This document shows, piece after piece, positions 46,401 through 59,502 of a stretch of 64,000 nucleotides of DNA (within the stretch, counting starts at the first letter, position 1; every line of letters starts with the position of its first letter). The notes below the pieces were generated by a model. It was given only the letters and a program-made list of their open reading frames with translations. It did not search any database and had not been told where the DNA came from. Both the position numbers and the translations under genes were made by a program. Source of the stretch: Oscheius sp. JU75 (lineage: Eukaryota; Nematoda; Chromadorea; Rhabditida; Rhabditidae); NCBI GenBank assembly GCA_037178855.1, contig JASJZC010000007.1, positions 8,308,001 to 8,372,000 on the forward strand, written 5' to 3'.

Positions 46401-48790
46401 ATTTTATAGGTAAACATCAAGAGAAGGGACCTCCGTAATTGAACTAAAAAGGGTAAACAGTGAATTCTGGGGGTAAGATTATCTACCTCGCTATAGAATA
46501 CTCGTGAGAGAGATGCCTTAAAGCATGCTATACTCTAGCGCGCGTAAGGCATATTGTGTCGGCGAGGGTCACGCGACAGATGAACCTCATAAAGTAGGAC
46601 ATGCCATGATGAAAGTTTCGGGATTGCCGCAATGAGGTGAGCTCTCTGTTCTGCTCCACGGCGCGCATCAACAGAGAAGAAACTACGTGTTCATTTGGGC
46701 AGATACGCCTCTACTATGCATGACAGAGTCAAGAGAAAAAATCGTAAATCAATCCACAAAAACACGGACTCTGGTTTGACGGGTGGAGATTCGGACTTAG
46801 GCACACCTAATGACATAATCCCGGAGGGATCAGATTCTAATGGACAGAGGTCGACGGGCGTCCCTGATGCTGAATGGAAGATAATTGTTGTAGTGGCTTC
46901 AAAAACAAGGAGAGAGAGCTGGCTGTGACTCTGCGCGGACCCGCGACCCTTCATGCATTCTTGCAGTATTGAAAAAGAACAAAGCAGTAAGGTGTTCGCT
47001 GTTAGGATTAAGCTAATCAAAAATCTTGTGCGGATTATGTAGGGACTGCGTACTCGGAACTGAAAGGTGGGAAGACCTGAGTGGGAAGGTGCATAGTGAG
47101 GAACGGAGAGGAGCAGGCACCAAAAGGTTACCATGACTACTTTTCTGAGCATTGTCGTGAAGGGCCTGTAGTGGGAGTAATTAGGGGCCAAACAAGGAAA
47201 AAGTAGTTAATATGTGCCTTGGGAAACGAAACTTTGGAATAACAAGGAATCGATCCCGAGTTCAGTGCACGGATAGGTTATTTACAAGCTCCTTTATAGG
47301 ATCTGTTAGTTATGCTCTCTTAACAACGTTTATCAAAGCTGATGCCATTCAGATTTTTGTGCTTCAAGAAAAAAAACGGCACCTGTGGGAAAAGGTTACG
47401 GGACAATCCGCACAACCTAAAGAATAAACGAGTAATTAGTCTTTTCGGCAAACCTCGGCGGCTTCTCTTTGTTGGTCTGTGAGTAATGATCTGCGCCAGT
47501 ATGCGTGTGACCTGTCTGTCTTTTGTATCGTCCTCCTCCTGACAACATGCGCTCCGCATCTGCCACGCCATGTCCTTCTCCCTGTTGCACCATACAAAGC
47601 CCCCGAAAACCTGTCGTATTAGGCAATCCCATTTTCTCACAGAAAGAAACTTGCCATCTAAGGATAGTTGCTTCTCTTCCCCGATCATTCATCACCAATC
47701 CCACAGGTGAACAGTAAGTAATGGTAAAGTGACTCTAAATGCTGACAGGTGGTCGTCGCGCGCGACAGTCTGCCAGATGTGCGTAGGGCGCTGAGCGAGC
47801 CATCAGTCTGCCGGTTGGCTCGCTCGCTGTTCTCGATTATTGTTTGCTTGTCGCTCTTCTCACTTCTAATAGCAGAGCTCTTGTTGACATTCGTACCGAA
47901 CATGATACCTTTATCGCTATGGCTTGTTTCTGTAGGTTGGTGTCAGTCAGGCCCGTTTTTTGCAGTACTAGACTCCATTTGACCATCTGAGTCAATTTAC
48001 CGCTCTACTGTTTTATGAACACTTTGGGACAGTCTTTACAGCCTCTCCGTCCCAAACCACAAATATCATACTTCCAGTCAATTGGCTTGACAGCGTACGA
48101 ACCGTTCTTTTTTTTCCAAACGGTTCAGTTCTATTTTTAGACAGAGTGATTCATCTTAAACACATCTTATAAACACTTTACCATTGGCACTGTTTTCGTG
48201 GCAGTGTTCCGGCCGATCATTTTCTTATCTGCTGGTCAACTTCGTGTCTTCAAAAAGCCAATCTCAGCGGAGAATCTCCCAGATAGTTCATAGGCAATAA
48301 TTCTGCATAACTATTGTCAAATTTTCTGACCGGGCAAATTGCGAATCTAGCTCTAGCATTTTAGACATACCTATCCCATTTACATCTATAAGCTGTGTAA
48401 TCAAAAGCTTTATATTAAGAAAGGTCTTGCAGACGGGGTTCGTTTGTTTATGTTTTCTTCATCGATTTTGTCTGTCATTTTTTATCAATATGTCATGGCG
48501 CAATGGCGCTCTACTAGCCATTGCATGGTTAAAGCAGTTGATTAAACAGTCTATTTATGTTTTCCTGCTACGAGAAGCGCGCTACTTCCACGTACAGATA
48601 TCAGTTACAACGTACTATGCGAGCGAAACATTGTCCCGACGAGGACCCCCTTCGAGTGAACCGTAATGTTTGGAATGCTCACAGAGTGCGAATTGATTCC
48701 CCTCTCCCCCGACGGTCCGTCAATAGCTGTTAATTATTGCACAGTCTTTCCTTTTCCGTCGGTTTTGGTCCAAATTTTTGTGTTTTCAGG
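43470..48790. other. Gene-poor stretch upstream of the synaptotagmin-1-type gene
   Basis: About 5.3 kb in which missing 5' exons of the synaptotagmin-1-type gene may lie; I could not recognise its TM exon. Long open frames exist on both strands (for example 44860-45378 minus, 46691-47191 minus) but their composition is not protein-like. The best candidate is listed separately at 45604. Confidence 0.45.
45604..46059 (+). CDS. Possible unidentified ORF
   Basis: A 151-codon frame encoding MTKIENFLEQIRQRTEQVEI, DFKLLKKEEISDRLPKISEA and EAVQKLEHFRKYRYFVIPRP has a fairly protein-like composition and follows an acceptor-like AACAG. No domain is recognised and no splice partner found. Chance is a serious alternative. 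Confidence 0.25.
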   Translation: MTKIENFLEQIRQRTEQVEICCSAVSWLQADNKPLTRQNTLFSVTRDFKLLKKEEISDRLPKISEADSSTAIIFSSQTTFPLKIARPTSASLLFANRIIGERTTIEAVQKLEHFRKYRYFVIPRPYYQAGIRLYYVLSRALSVSLSRKQMI

Positions 48791-49515
48791 ATGCTGTGGG
48801 TCTTAATCATTCTTCCTTCAGTTTTTGGAGGCTTTATGTGCTACCAATGCGCTACAGACTCGGCAGTTTTGGTGAGAATTCTTTCAATGGATTATAATGA
48901 TGATTTTTCAGCACTGGTCAAGGTTCCGACTCCCGATGCAACAAGGAGACTCAATGATCGGCGACGATCTCTGCTATTCTGAGGACAAGGTTCAATCACA
49001 TGTGCCCTGCAGCGGAGTGTGCTTAACAGTCAACGTGACAACAGAATCGGGTCACACTGCCGGTAAGCAATCTTACTATGAACTTTCACTCCGTTTGTTC
49101 TTCGGATCAGTCTGTTATGCTTTTGGGTGCGCTTAGCCTATCCGATCGGAAACACTATGTTGGCTGCCAATTGCAGCTAATCCCAACCGATCTAAGCAAC
49201 TGCGACCTCAAATATTATTGCAGCTGTTGTTCGCGACTGCCAGTATCTTTCACCCAAAAAGCAAGAAGAGCTAGCTGAGACGGAAGACAACTGCATCACT
49301 AAAGAGGTCGAGATCAGACGAAGACGGTAAAAGGCTTTCTAACCTACCATATTGTTCATTTAAGAATGTTCGTGCGATACTGTTACTGTCAAGGCGATTT
49401 CTGCAATGGTCGACAGCCTCTGAGACGGAACTATAGACGCCCAGCTCCTGATGCTGCCAACGTATATGGACTTTCGTTATCAACATTCACAACATTGCTA
49501 CTATTCGTAGTGTAG
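48791..49515 (+). CDS. Ly6/uPAR-like GPI-anchored protein
   Basis: Exon 1 encodes a signal peptide and first cysteine pair, MLWVLIILPSVFGGFMCYQC. The next exon (after TTTTTCAG) carries DDLCYSEDKVQSHVPCSGVC and an N-glycosylation site in VNVTTESG. A third, from about 49224, gives RDCQYLSPKKQEELAE with NCITKEVE. The last, from about 49366, gives the diagnostic YCYCQGDFCNG, a spacer and a hydrophobic C-terminus LSTFTTLLLFVV, typical of a GPI signal. Cysteine spacing fits the three-finger fold used by nematode ODR-2/HOT-type and receptor-modulating Ly6 proteins. Phases match. Confidence 0.8.
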
Positions 49516-51313
49516 GACAGCGAGGATCTTAAGTACGACATTAATGCTTTACCTTTTCCCGATGTGCGTTTACGGGTGTCATCGTGTACCAAAGTCGCTT
49601 GCGTAATAAACTATTTTCCATATTGTTTTGGATTAGGGATAGAGGGATGTAGGGATAGGCGGTTGTTCGAAAAATTAGAGAGTTCATGATGTTTTTAGGT
49701 GGTAGAACCATCCATCCGCTCTCGCTGTCTGTTTGCGTCAAAATTTGTGAACGATACTAAAAAAATTGGTCGTCGCATCGAAAATGTCATTGACGCACTT
49801 TTGCTTATATATTCAAATTTCGGCGTGGAATTCAAACGTTCAAAATCGAAACTTCAATTTTCAAAGCGTTGTAGATTGGCAATGAATTATTTTTTTCTGG
49901 ATTTTTAATGAACTCGTTATTGTACTCGTCGAGCTCTACCCCACTTTGAACACAATATTCGACAAAAAAGCGCCTCGATTTTTAGGGGAGCCTGCTCCTT
50001 ATTTCTTCGTATCTTTAAAAGACGTCAACATACTGCGGAGTGCTTTTCGTGGCTTCGTTCTAAGTCAAGTGCCTGCTAGGTTACCTCCATGGCTCATTTC
50101 CGACGCTAATTCGTTTAACGTCTTGCAGGCTTCTCTGCTAGTTAAAATGAGGTAAGCCGACAGTCGGTAAGACCGCGTTCCGCATCTTGCTAAGCGTCTA
50201 GACGATGTCCTATTAAGCCACATTTCTATTTCCTGTCATCTACTTGAGCTGTCACTGACAGCTGCCTTCGTTCTATGCATGAAATTGAGAAAAAAGAATA
50301 CTCCAATCTCTCCATACATCCATCATGCATTCCATCACGGTCAATTATAATTCCAGATCAATGTCTATTTCATACAATACCTACTACTCGACGCTGGAGA
50401 ACGAGAGAGGAGGTAGGAGACTTTCTTATTCGATATAGGTAGGGGAACGGGAGAAAAAGTACAACACTGAAATATGAAGACGAGGACATTGCGTGTACGT
50501 TACTATGTTTGCCACTGGGAGGACTTGTACATGTACTCCCTCTCTTTCTATATCAAAAGAACACGGCCCCCGGCGGGGTTCTTGTTGCAGAAAATGTGAC
50601 ACATCTTGTCAAAAAGTTTAAGACGTCAGATTTCGACTCACACACCTCCTACGCTAGCTCCTAAAGAGGCCTCTCTTTTACGGGTTCAATCTAATTTACT
50701 ACTGAGTTCACACAGCCCTTGCCCTCGCTCTCTCTCTCTCTCTCTCTCTTTCGATGAACACCGGCATCTTCCGCCCTTCTTTTGTGCGCCCCCTCCTAGC
50801 TGATTACTGGCAGTGCGGCTTCCAATATAATATTCAACGAGATCGCCCCCGAAAACCGCATTGTTGTGAGCTAAGATTTATTTGAGAGCTAGTCTATTAC
50901 ATTTAGCTTATATCAGCCCACTTAGTGAGAGAAACTCTCTCCCGTCTCTCACAGTTCAGCAGAATGGTCAGATAGCCCCCAACCCCAAACTGCTTTATGA
51001 TATGAGGTTTCTTTCAGAGTAGCTGTTTTCATAAGAATATAGCTCTTATCTGTCTATTTCTTAGAGAAACTCTCTCCCGTACCATCTGCCTATAAACTGG
51101 TTTAATTTGATGTAGCCTCGTTCTTGTATAGTCTATTCCCTATTCTTACATGTTTGATGTCTTTCACCATATCAGTTGTCCACCTCTCCCACGATAGGGT
51201 GTCTTTTGAAGACGCGGTGTCGGACTTCAACAAGTTTCTCAGCCTTTTTAGCCCCCGTCTTCTTATTGCTTCATCAAAGAGCGCAAAGAACGCATTTATA
51301 GAGAGGGGTCAGC
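49516..51313. other. Intergenic region, no gene seen
   Basis: No supported coding sequence. A short direct repeat AGAGAAACTCTCTCCCGT occurs at about 50928-50945 and again at about 51063-51080; each copy contains a small palindrome. A CT microsatellite lies near 50729-50750. Confidence 0.5.
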
Positions 51314-52577
51314 ATGTTTGCAGGCAAAAATGTCTTCACAAATGTGGGCACGGAGAAGATCAAACGTCGTCCGAGTCAGGCAAGTTCTTTGATTTTTTGG
51401 CCCCCTAGATGACTTCCGGGAAGGTCCCATCTCCCTTGAGGATGAGAGCAAAAATGGCTAATCATCTTGGCCATTCATGGTCTCGGGAGGAAATTGGAAG
51501 CGTGCAGAGTGTTGTCATTAGTGCGCATTGAGAGTATCATATGTCCTCAGTTTGCAACAGACCCTCCTCACTCGAAACCCGCCACTCTAAAAACTTCAGT
51601 TTTTAAAGGTTGACCGAGCGGTTCATCGGCTGTATACGGAACCGCGGCAGGTCTTCTCGAATCGCTTAGCGGATCAATTCTTCAAGAGAGCCTATTGGTT
51701 TTTCCGAGGCATACAGTTTAGAATTTTCTACAAGAACGAAGGTTTCCTTTTCCTTAGGCCACTGACTCGCCAGGTCTTTCAGAGCTGGACACCGAGGAAG
51801 TGCTGGAAAATTGGGAGCTCGGGGTCAAGCCGCCTCCTCTAGAAGATCTTGCCAAAAATTCTAATTTTGACACACGATGGCTCAAATATATGTATGCAAG
51901 ATTTAAGAATGTAGGTTCCGCGATGATTTATGCAGTGTCGTTTTTCAGGAATGTCCATCAGGCAGAATGAAAGAGTCCGAATTCAAGACTTTATTAGAGA
52001 CGATATTACCTAACAACAAGGGAACGGACCAATACATTTCTCGACTCTTCAGGGCATTTTCGGACGAAGATCATAAAAGTATCACATTCCAGGTATAAAG
52101 ACTTGAAAAGACTGATGAAAAATTTTTTGTAGAATCTGATAGACTGTCTCTCCCTTCTTCACCCCGAAACAGCTGAATCCAGAGCAAAATGGACTGTCCG
52201 GCTCATTACCGGAGGAACAGCCACTCATTTCACTTATCCTGTGAGTTGTGTCCATTTTTATAACGCACTTCAATTTTAGGAGTTTCTGGCTTTCACGAAA
52301 TCTGTTTTTGCCTTGAATGGTCTCAAAGATGACACGCATCTTTCACTAAACCATCGTGAAACTGCCACACAGCGAGCTGATACGATTTTCAAAGAATTAG
52401 ATCAGAATGGGGATGGTCTAGTCACGGAAGAGGACATGGTTCGATTCTATACGGTCTGTTCATTTTGCCCAAATGTTATATAGACGCAGTTTTTAGGAAG
52501 AAATGCGAAAATTGGATGAAGCTTCAACCTGCAGCTCCTGTTATCGTACACCGGTGAGGGCATTGCCTGATATTTAA
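51314..52577 (+). CDS. Neuronal calcium sensor/KChIP-like EF-hand protein
   Basis: Exons: 51314-51379, 51758-51910, 51949-52092, 52133-52240, 52280-52453 and 52497-52577; phases consistent. The first exon MFAGKNVFTNVGTEKIKRRP ends at a GC donor (CAG|GCAAGT). Then come PPPLEDLAKNSNFDTRWLKY, MYARFKNECPSGRMKESEF (the NCS/KChIP signature FKNECPSG), LFRAFSDEDHKSITFQNLID, a degenerate third hand and an intact fourth EF loop DQNGDGLVTEED. The C-terminus is STCSSCYRTPVR and short. EF1 (CPSG) is non-binding as in the whole family. EF2 and EF3 lack several calcium ligands, so probably only EF4 binds. Likely modulates a channel or kinase in neurons. Confidence 0.85.
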
Positions 52578-52620
52578 ATATTTATTAAATATAATGATCT
52601 GACTATGACGATGTATCACA

Positions 52621-54775
52621 TTAGTTTGAGCAAGGAGTGACCGCCTTGAACACATGAGCAATATTGACCAGTGGAAACATGAGAGCTGAGCCGATAAAGG
52701 ATCCAATCTGAAAAAAAAAAGTTTGGTGCGCTAGATAATCACCAAACCTGAATAAAGGCACCACACCAGAAGACGTGGCTCTCGCTCTGATGACTTCTTC
52801 GAAGGCACGAAGCTATCTCGACCCTCAGGTAAGAGTGCAGGCCAGCAGCTACCAGAGCAGCTCCGATCTAAAATCTACTCACTATATTCATTCTATTTAG
52901 TAGATCTCGCATTGTCTGCTTACGACCTTTCCTGTACAGTTTCTTAAGCTACATAACTCTCCTACCCTCTTACAGACGCGATTGCTTACCAGCCAAACCA
53001 GCCCTCATTGTACATGTTTCTTAGTCGAGATGTGTCTCTCTTTGATTTCACCCGTACTGTGTCATCATGTCCCGTTTAGACATCATTCCTGTACGACTTT
53101 CGACACAAGTCTTTGTTTTATAGACATACCGACATGATACTTCCGGCAGTAACCGAGTTGAATATCAGGTTCGGACTGAGACTAGCCAAATAGACGATGA
53201 AAGCCGTAATAATCGAGGAGCAAACAGCCATAAATCCTATGAGGTAGTAGGATCTGAACACTTTTTCGAGACATTTAGTTTAAAGCAAACTTTATGGTGA
53301 TGAAGAATGATAGAAACGATGACAGCGGCGAGACAACGTTTGACAGAGCGATTCCATAGTGGTAGGTTGCCTAAACTCCAAGATTGTTAAATTTGCTGTA
53401 TATCAACCTGAGAATACGGAAGTGCCGCATAACTCTGAACACTTGGAATGACGCCGTTCATTTGTGCATTGATGACAGCCGTCGTGATGAGTAAAAACCA
53501 TACAGCCTTGGTCCCAATGTTGTCGCTATTCGGTTCCTAGAAAATTGCATTTCCTTGATGAACATATCGAATAACCTCGATTTCTCCCATCACATCTTCA
53601 AGACTTCCGGCTTGCAGGTTCTCTGGATTCTCATTGATGTGTCTCTTCAACGGCGTACCTTCATCCGCTTTCTTGGGCTCATCACTGAAAGAACCATCAG
53701 CCCGGTTACGAAGGGCATACTGTTGTCGAAGAAGGGTGTGCGTTCCGCGCCGGTACAGTATTAGGAACGAGAAAAGGGCAAGACAAGTCCAGAGAAAGAT
53801 GATGACAAAAAAGATAGAGACTGCAAATCTTGGAGGGAGGTAGAGAGGGACACGTTTATCATTATCTTCGACGCACTGATAGTTTGATGAGCCTGAAAAG
53901 AATCCTACTTTGATACATATTTATTCAAATCTTGATAGTAACCCTGTGTTCAATATAATAGTTGGTAGGTAAAGAAAACTATTGAACGCAAACTATTGGT
54001 CGCAAATCTATTACGCTAATACGTAGTGGTATGGTCGGTATCGAAGAGCCACTTGGCTAAGAGAAAGCGTTAATGCAGGTGTCATTCTCTCACACCGTTC
54101 ATAGCGATTTTTTAGCTGCTGATGGACAACTAAGAGATTTTCAAGTTAGCCCTAGTCACTGTGACACCCATGCCAAATCTTTTGACCCTTTGACCGATCG
54201 GTGACCCACCTTGAATTAGCGACAATAGACTAGGAATAAGTGAGCTGAAGCCCATGCCGACAAAGTAAGCATTGAGATAGTGAGGATGAAACTTGGCCAT
54301 GAAAGGCATAAATAGCACATTGGAGATGGAATTCACGACGGCTAGTCCAAAGAGAAGAAGATACAGACAGAGTGAGTACTGTCCATTGCCAATGTCAACT
54401 GTGACAGACCACAAGAAGGCCAGTCCTGAATTCAGTCGTTTTGGGTGTCAAGTTTGTTCGGCTCACCTAGCTGACACACGCAGGCTATCGACAGAAATGT
54501 TGTAATCAGAGCGGCTGGTTGTATGTTCACTCCAGGAAAGCCTTTATGGATGATGCCATAAATAAGCGGAGCTACGCAAGCAATCTGAAAAAACTGAGCT
54601 TTCAGAGTTTTCCAGAACAAACCTGAACAACGGTGGCCAGATAACTGGGCAGACTCCATCCTTCCGGCAGTTTAGCCGTAATCAAAGGAAGTTGCATCCA
54701 TACTGTGTTGGTCCCAATCCAAGCCGAAGATCCAAAAACTACTGCTAACAATAAATTAGACTTTGATATGGTCAT
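52621..54775 (-). CDS. Riboflavin transporter (SLC52/RFT family)
   Basis: Multi-pass plasma-membrane vitamin B2 transporter. The first exon (from 54775) reads MTISKSNLLLAVVFGSSAWI, then WMQLPLITAKLPEGWSLPSY, the SLC52 N-terminal signature. Next are VAPLIYGIIHKGFPGV, VVNSISNVLFMPFMAKFHPH, AYFVGMGFSSLIPSLLSLIQ, a lumenal segment with CVEDNDKRVPLYLPPRFAVS, a long cytosolic loop rich in acidic residues, further TM segments (NGVIPSVQSYAALPYSQ, YYLIGFMAVCSSIITAFIVY) and the terminal IGSFIGSALMFPLVNIAHVF before TAA at 52621-52623. About 9-10 exons with short introns. The gene converges on the calcium sensor with only 43 bp between stop codons. Confidence 0.92.
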
Positions 54776-55487
54776 GGAGATCTGAAATGCAGGTTACGAA
54801 TGCTTTTCGAGTCGAAAATACTGATAAAGGGGATGGAAAGCCTCCCAGACCGCTGTAGGCAAACAATATTTAGGTCAAAGGAGGGGGCACCTGCTGAATT
54901 GATAACGAGCAAAAACAATAGATAAGAAAAACAGGTACATTCGCACGAAATGGCCTATTTTCTTTGAAAAGTGGCAGAACTAACTTCGAATACTGTTGAC
55001 ACAAATTTAGTCTATTGCAGATAAAAAATACCGCGAAATGAGGCCGTAGGATGAGTAAATGGCTATGATGAAGTTTGTTTGCGGCTATTGCTCGGGAGTT
55101 GGAGCGCGAATACGGGCAGGGGAACAGCTGGGCACCTCACTCGCAAAGAAAATTAAACGCATTCATTCCTAAAAGTTTTTAATTTGGATAATTGGATAAT
55201 ACGGCTTTTTACCTCCTTCGTAGTTCTCCAATTCATGTCATAAACTACTTTGGTAATACTTCGGCATGCATCAGCCTCCATTCAAATTCTGGCGCAACCT
55301 TCCCGATTCATGCCGAATCAAGTTTTATGGTATCTTAGAGCCATCATTTCTGTTTCTACCTATATTTTTTGATCTCGGCGTGTAAAATATGTCCCGGGAA
55401 AGAGGAACTGCTCGAAACATAGCTGATTCTTTTGCTTCAAAATGAAAATTTATTATGCTTGCAAAAAATGTCTTATAAATTACATAA

Positions 55488-56700
55488 TTAGCCTTTGGAA
55501 TTCACAGCGGTCAGTGTAGTTGCAACAGAGAGCTTGATTTCCTCCGGTTTGGTGTGTTTTAGAAAGTACTGGTCCAACATCTCGACGATGCCCTGAAATA
55601 GACCGTGATTCAGAGTTTGAGAGACAAAGGATGAGTGGGTGGGGTAAGAGTGCATGCAAACAATATGAAATTTAGACCTATTTTATGTCGAAACTTAAAG
55701 AACTCAGAGCTGTTACTGTGAACTGAAAACAATGCATTAAGGATAGAAGATATGTTTTACCTGTATGATAGTTATAGCCAATGTGATGATAGGAGCTACT
55801 TGTTCTTCGTGGTAAGCGACCGAAATGGCTGCTGAGATGAAAAGAGCCAGCTTGATAAAAAGCTAAAATTGTCTATATATCGAAACTTGAGCGATTCTCA
55901 CTTGCAAAAAGTTGATGACATCTCTCAGCCACCATCTTCTCTCCGTCTTCTTGTCAATAAACATGATAGTTCTTTCAAGCGTGTCGCAACATCTTGTGAT
56001 TCTCTCTTTCAAGGAGTGCTGAAAGCTTTTAACCCCCGTAAAGTAAGAGCAAAAGAAGGACGTGTATCAAGCGCGAAAAAAAAGCGAAAGAACCGGAACG
56101 ACCAAAAATTTCAAGGCAGTGTGGTGTTTTTGACTGGCTAAATGACATACTGACAATGACAGAACGTCGATCAATATATCAGAGCCTTGTTATAAAGTAA
56201 ACAGTATCAAAGTAAAATTTTCACAGGGTCGGCAAAGCACATTAAAAGGGGCAAAGAGACAGACGGACGAATGGGCGGATATAAGAGAATTTGGCAGTAG
56301 TGATACACGTGGTATTCAGAACGCTTACCTCATCAACAGCAGGTGTTCCACTATCAAAAAATCTGAGTTCTGGTGCAGAATCCTGCTTTACTGGAAGATC
56401 ATGACGCTCTCTGACAGAAGTTGACGTTCCGACGTAGTTGATATGCTCTTCAGCGAGCCTAGCAGAGTTTGATCGACTTCTGGGTACTTCTGGAGCCGTA
56501 GCTGCCACCTAAAATGATGTAGTTTGCTATTATGTTGATCTCACCTCTTCGACGACTCTTTGAAGTACACTCACTTCGTAAGAAACATGCCTAAGCATTT
56601 CTGCCTCTTGTGGTGGGATGTTAAGGTTCACATTCACTGTAAGTTATTGATTTTGCCAAGTTTTCACAACTAACTCGAAATCTTGTTGATTTCATGAACA
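55488..56700 (-). CDS. Unidentified membrane protein (5' end unresolved)
   Basis: Exons read from the minus strand: VNLNIPPQEAEMLRHVSYEV (about 56640-56548), then PEVPRSRSNSARLAEEHINY and DSAPELRFFDSGTPAVDE (about 56510-56330), KKTERRWWLRDVINFLQ (about 55960-55905), a hydrophobic exon LFIKLALFISAAISVAYHEE (about 55862-55760) and a last exon IVEMLDQYFLKHTKPEEIKL to TAA at 55488-55490. The order suggests a Ser/Pro-rich cytosolic part followed by a membrane hairpin. I do not recognise the family. Upstream exons between 56700 and 57300 are possible but not seen. Confidence 0.5.
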
Positions 56701-57556
56701 GTTTTTTTGGCTGATTCTGCTGCCTGATGTGAAGACTTCCTTGTTTTGATGCCTCTTTCCAGTTCCATTTGAAACGTTCTCAGAATTTGTTGGGTCTAAA
56801 AGCTGTGAAATTGGTAGAAATACTGAAAACATGCTCTGATGAGATGGTTTCGCAACGGTCGAAGCGCTACGATGAAATTGCCTTGTCTGTTTCCAAGAAC
56901 GTCGCACATCGTGTTCCATGAACAACATCGTTGATCAAGGGTTTGTGTTTCATCTCTAAAAATGTAACTTGTTTCAGTTTACAAGTATTTTTGCTTAAAT
57001 CATGAGGGATTTTCACCAAACGTTACGAAATCATTACTTGCTTCACAAGTTTTTCGTTTGATTCTGTTCTAGCTCAAAAAACTTTTGCACCTACTCCATG
57101 AGAATCCTCACGTCCGTCTGTTTCGGTTCAGTGATCGTTGCAGTGTCTTCATGGGTAGTAAAAGTAGGATTATCAGCAGCCATACTACTTAAAAATGACG
57201 TTCAGAACACTGGAGACTCCCGGGGAAAACTAGCAAAGAAGAGTAGTGTTGAGCGGCAATCCTATTGCTGCTTCATCGTAGGACCGATTTGATAAGGGTA
57301 CGCAATCGAGAGTCTGTTCTCACCACCGGAAATTTTACTATTTGCCAAGTGTAGTAAAAATTCGAAATCTGTTGGAAATGATTCATTCACTATGTGATTA
57401 TGGTTAGGGCAAGGGAGAGAGAAAATCGTGGAGATCAGATTTGTACCGTGAACAGATAAGAACATATGAATTGACTGACTAGAGCTTAATATAATACATT
57501 TACATGAGGATAATCTAAGAACAACGTACAAATGTACAAACAAGGATTTTGGTTGT

Positions 57557-59502
57557 CTAGCAGTGAGTTAGCTTCCTGATCCGTTCTTCGAGCTCCTTCT
57601 TCTCGTGCTTTGTTTTCTTCATAGAACGTCTGTAAAAGCATCTTTACAGAACAGCAAGGAATTACAAATCTGATTTGCGCCATGAATATACGGGTGGAAA
57701 TTAAAGACTGTCGAAGCGATATGGATGCGATCTTCTCTAACTATCAAACGGCTCGGGCTAGGTTTGTCTTCTTACTGAGACATGGCTCTCTAGATTTTAT
57801 CCAATGCCCAGGATAGTACGAAGGGTGGGGGGAATCGTATCCGTCCTTTGGGAACAGTTTAGAAACGAACTGACCAGACAATCGTGAGCACTTTCCACGA
57901 AGACAAAGGCAGACAAGACCAGAAATAGAAAAAAAAATAATGGACTCACTTGAACTCATTTCTTTCATGCTCCAAACGTTCTGTCAAGAGCTTACTTTCC
58001 TCCCGGAGGGCAGAAATCAGATGACTCTGGTCGGCCAGCAACTTTTGCATCTCTGAAATAGAAGTTCATAAGGGAAACAGACAAAACGTACGATCTTCAG
58101 TAACACCACCGTGGAACGGATCATTAATAGATCTTTTCACAGCCTTCAACCGGAGGGAGGCATTTTCTTCTGTCAGAGTAGCTAGTCGACTGCTCATTGT
58201 GGCACGCTCTGCTCTCAGTGTGCTCACTTCCTGAAAAATATGGATATCACGACTAAAATCAAAAGTTTACCTTGGTCACTTGGGCAAGAATCGTGTTCAG
58301 TTGTGCTTCTCTGGCTTGAACAATTTCTAGGTCTCCAGCTAATCGAAGTGAAGAATGCTCGCGGTCACCTTGCAACTCTGTAAATTGTTATTGGTGGGCA
58401 AATCCTTATAAATTACCATCTAGTCTAAACTTCGTCTCAACAGATTCCTTCGTCAACTTATCAATTTTTGCTTGAAGAGAAAGTATGATATTTTCCTTCG
58501 CTTTGAGCCCAGAATCTACGTTGTGTTGCAACTGAAAAAGAAAAAAGGTCAGTAGTTAAGGCTATCTACCGCTTTATTTTTCAGATCCGCCTCTTCAAGC
58601 TGTCTGCGAAGTCCTTCGTTTGTTGCCTCTTCTCGTTCTACAGCTATCTCGATTTCTTTGATCTTCGATCGAAGTTGGCTCACGCATGCAATTGGGCGGT
58701 CATCTTCTAGCTTCTGACGCAGATGCCTCAACTCTGCTTCAAGGTTGGCATTGTGGGCCTGAAACAGTAAAATAAGCTACAGAACTTTGGCAATTATTTG
58801 CATACCAAAATCTCTGATTTTCTGTTATCCATCCACCCTGTTTGTAATTCTTATCGTATCTAAGCAGGAAGAGAACCTGGACGACCCGGCCAGCGCGGCC
58901 AGGTTTGTGCTCTTCCTGACCGGCTTGAGTCCTGCTACGACCACACTAATTTTCCGAAGCTGGCCGTTTGTATTTGCACTTCTCCCAGGTTGCGGTGTTT
59001 GATCAGAGTTACAGTTCGAATACCCGGAGTTTTTGCACTTTGTTTCCAATTTCATTAGGGGACCTACGATCTTGCCAAAACTTTGCAGTTTTGAGCTTTT
59101 TGAGCCACACATAGAACCTCCCCAGTTTGCTTGTGTTCATTTCATATAGATTTTCCAATCTGTTTATAAACTACAAACTCTTCACACCGTTTGTAAACTG
59201 AATCGTACCTGTAATGCCTCAACAGCAGCCAAGGCTGTGTTGACCTTCTTTTCGGCCTCGACGATTAACGCAGATGACGCATCGTCTGACTCATTCTAAA
59301 AACGAGGAACTGTTCAGTCTTTGACGATCCTTACTCTTTCCCTTTCTCCTCGTCTGAAAACATCCAATTGTTGCCTACAAATATCAAGTTCCTCCTGGAG
59401 AGAGTCCATGATATGGTCTTGATGTTCAAGCAGCTCCACGAGCTCCGATGTCGACGGACCTGAATTGTTTTGGTCCCTACTGCGACATCCCTCGACTACC
59501 AT
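57557..59502 (-). CDS. Coiled-coil protein
   Basis: Start MVVEGCRSRDQNNSGPSTSE at 59502 leads into continuous heptad-rich sequence: ELVELLEHQDHIMDSLQEEL, ALIVEAEKKVNTALAAVEAL, NANLEAELRHLRQKLE, EEATNEGLRRQLEEADLKNK, AKIDKLTKESVETKFRLDEL, QLNTILAQVTKEVSTLRAER, LADQSHLISALREESKLLTE and the basic end MKKTKHEKKELEERIRKLTH. Eight or so exons; the last joins in phase 2 (TTC AA|). About 300 residues. No specific family is recognised; it could be a scaffold, golgin-type or cytoskeletal protein. Intron 58765-59205 is longer than the others and has no exon I can see. Confidence 0.7.

Noticed and set aside
46691..47191. Minus-strand frame of 166 codons
   Set aside because: Composition is hydrophobic-random and no family or splice context supports it.
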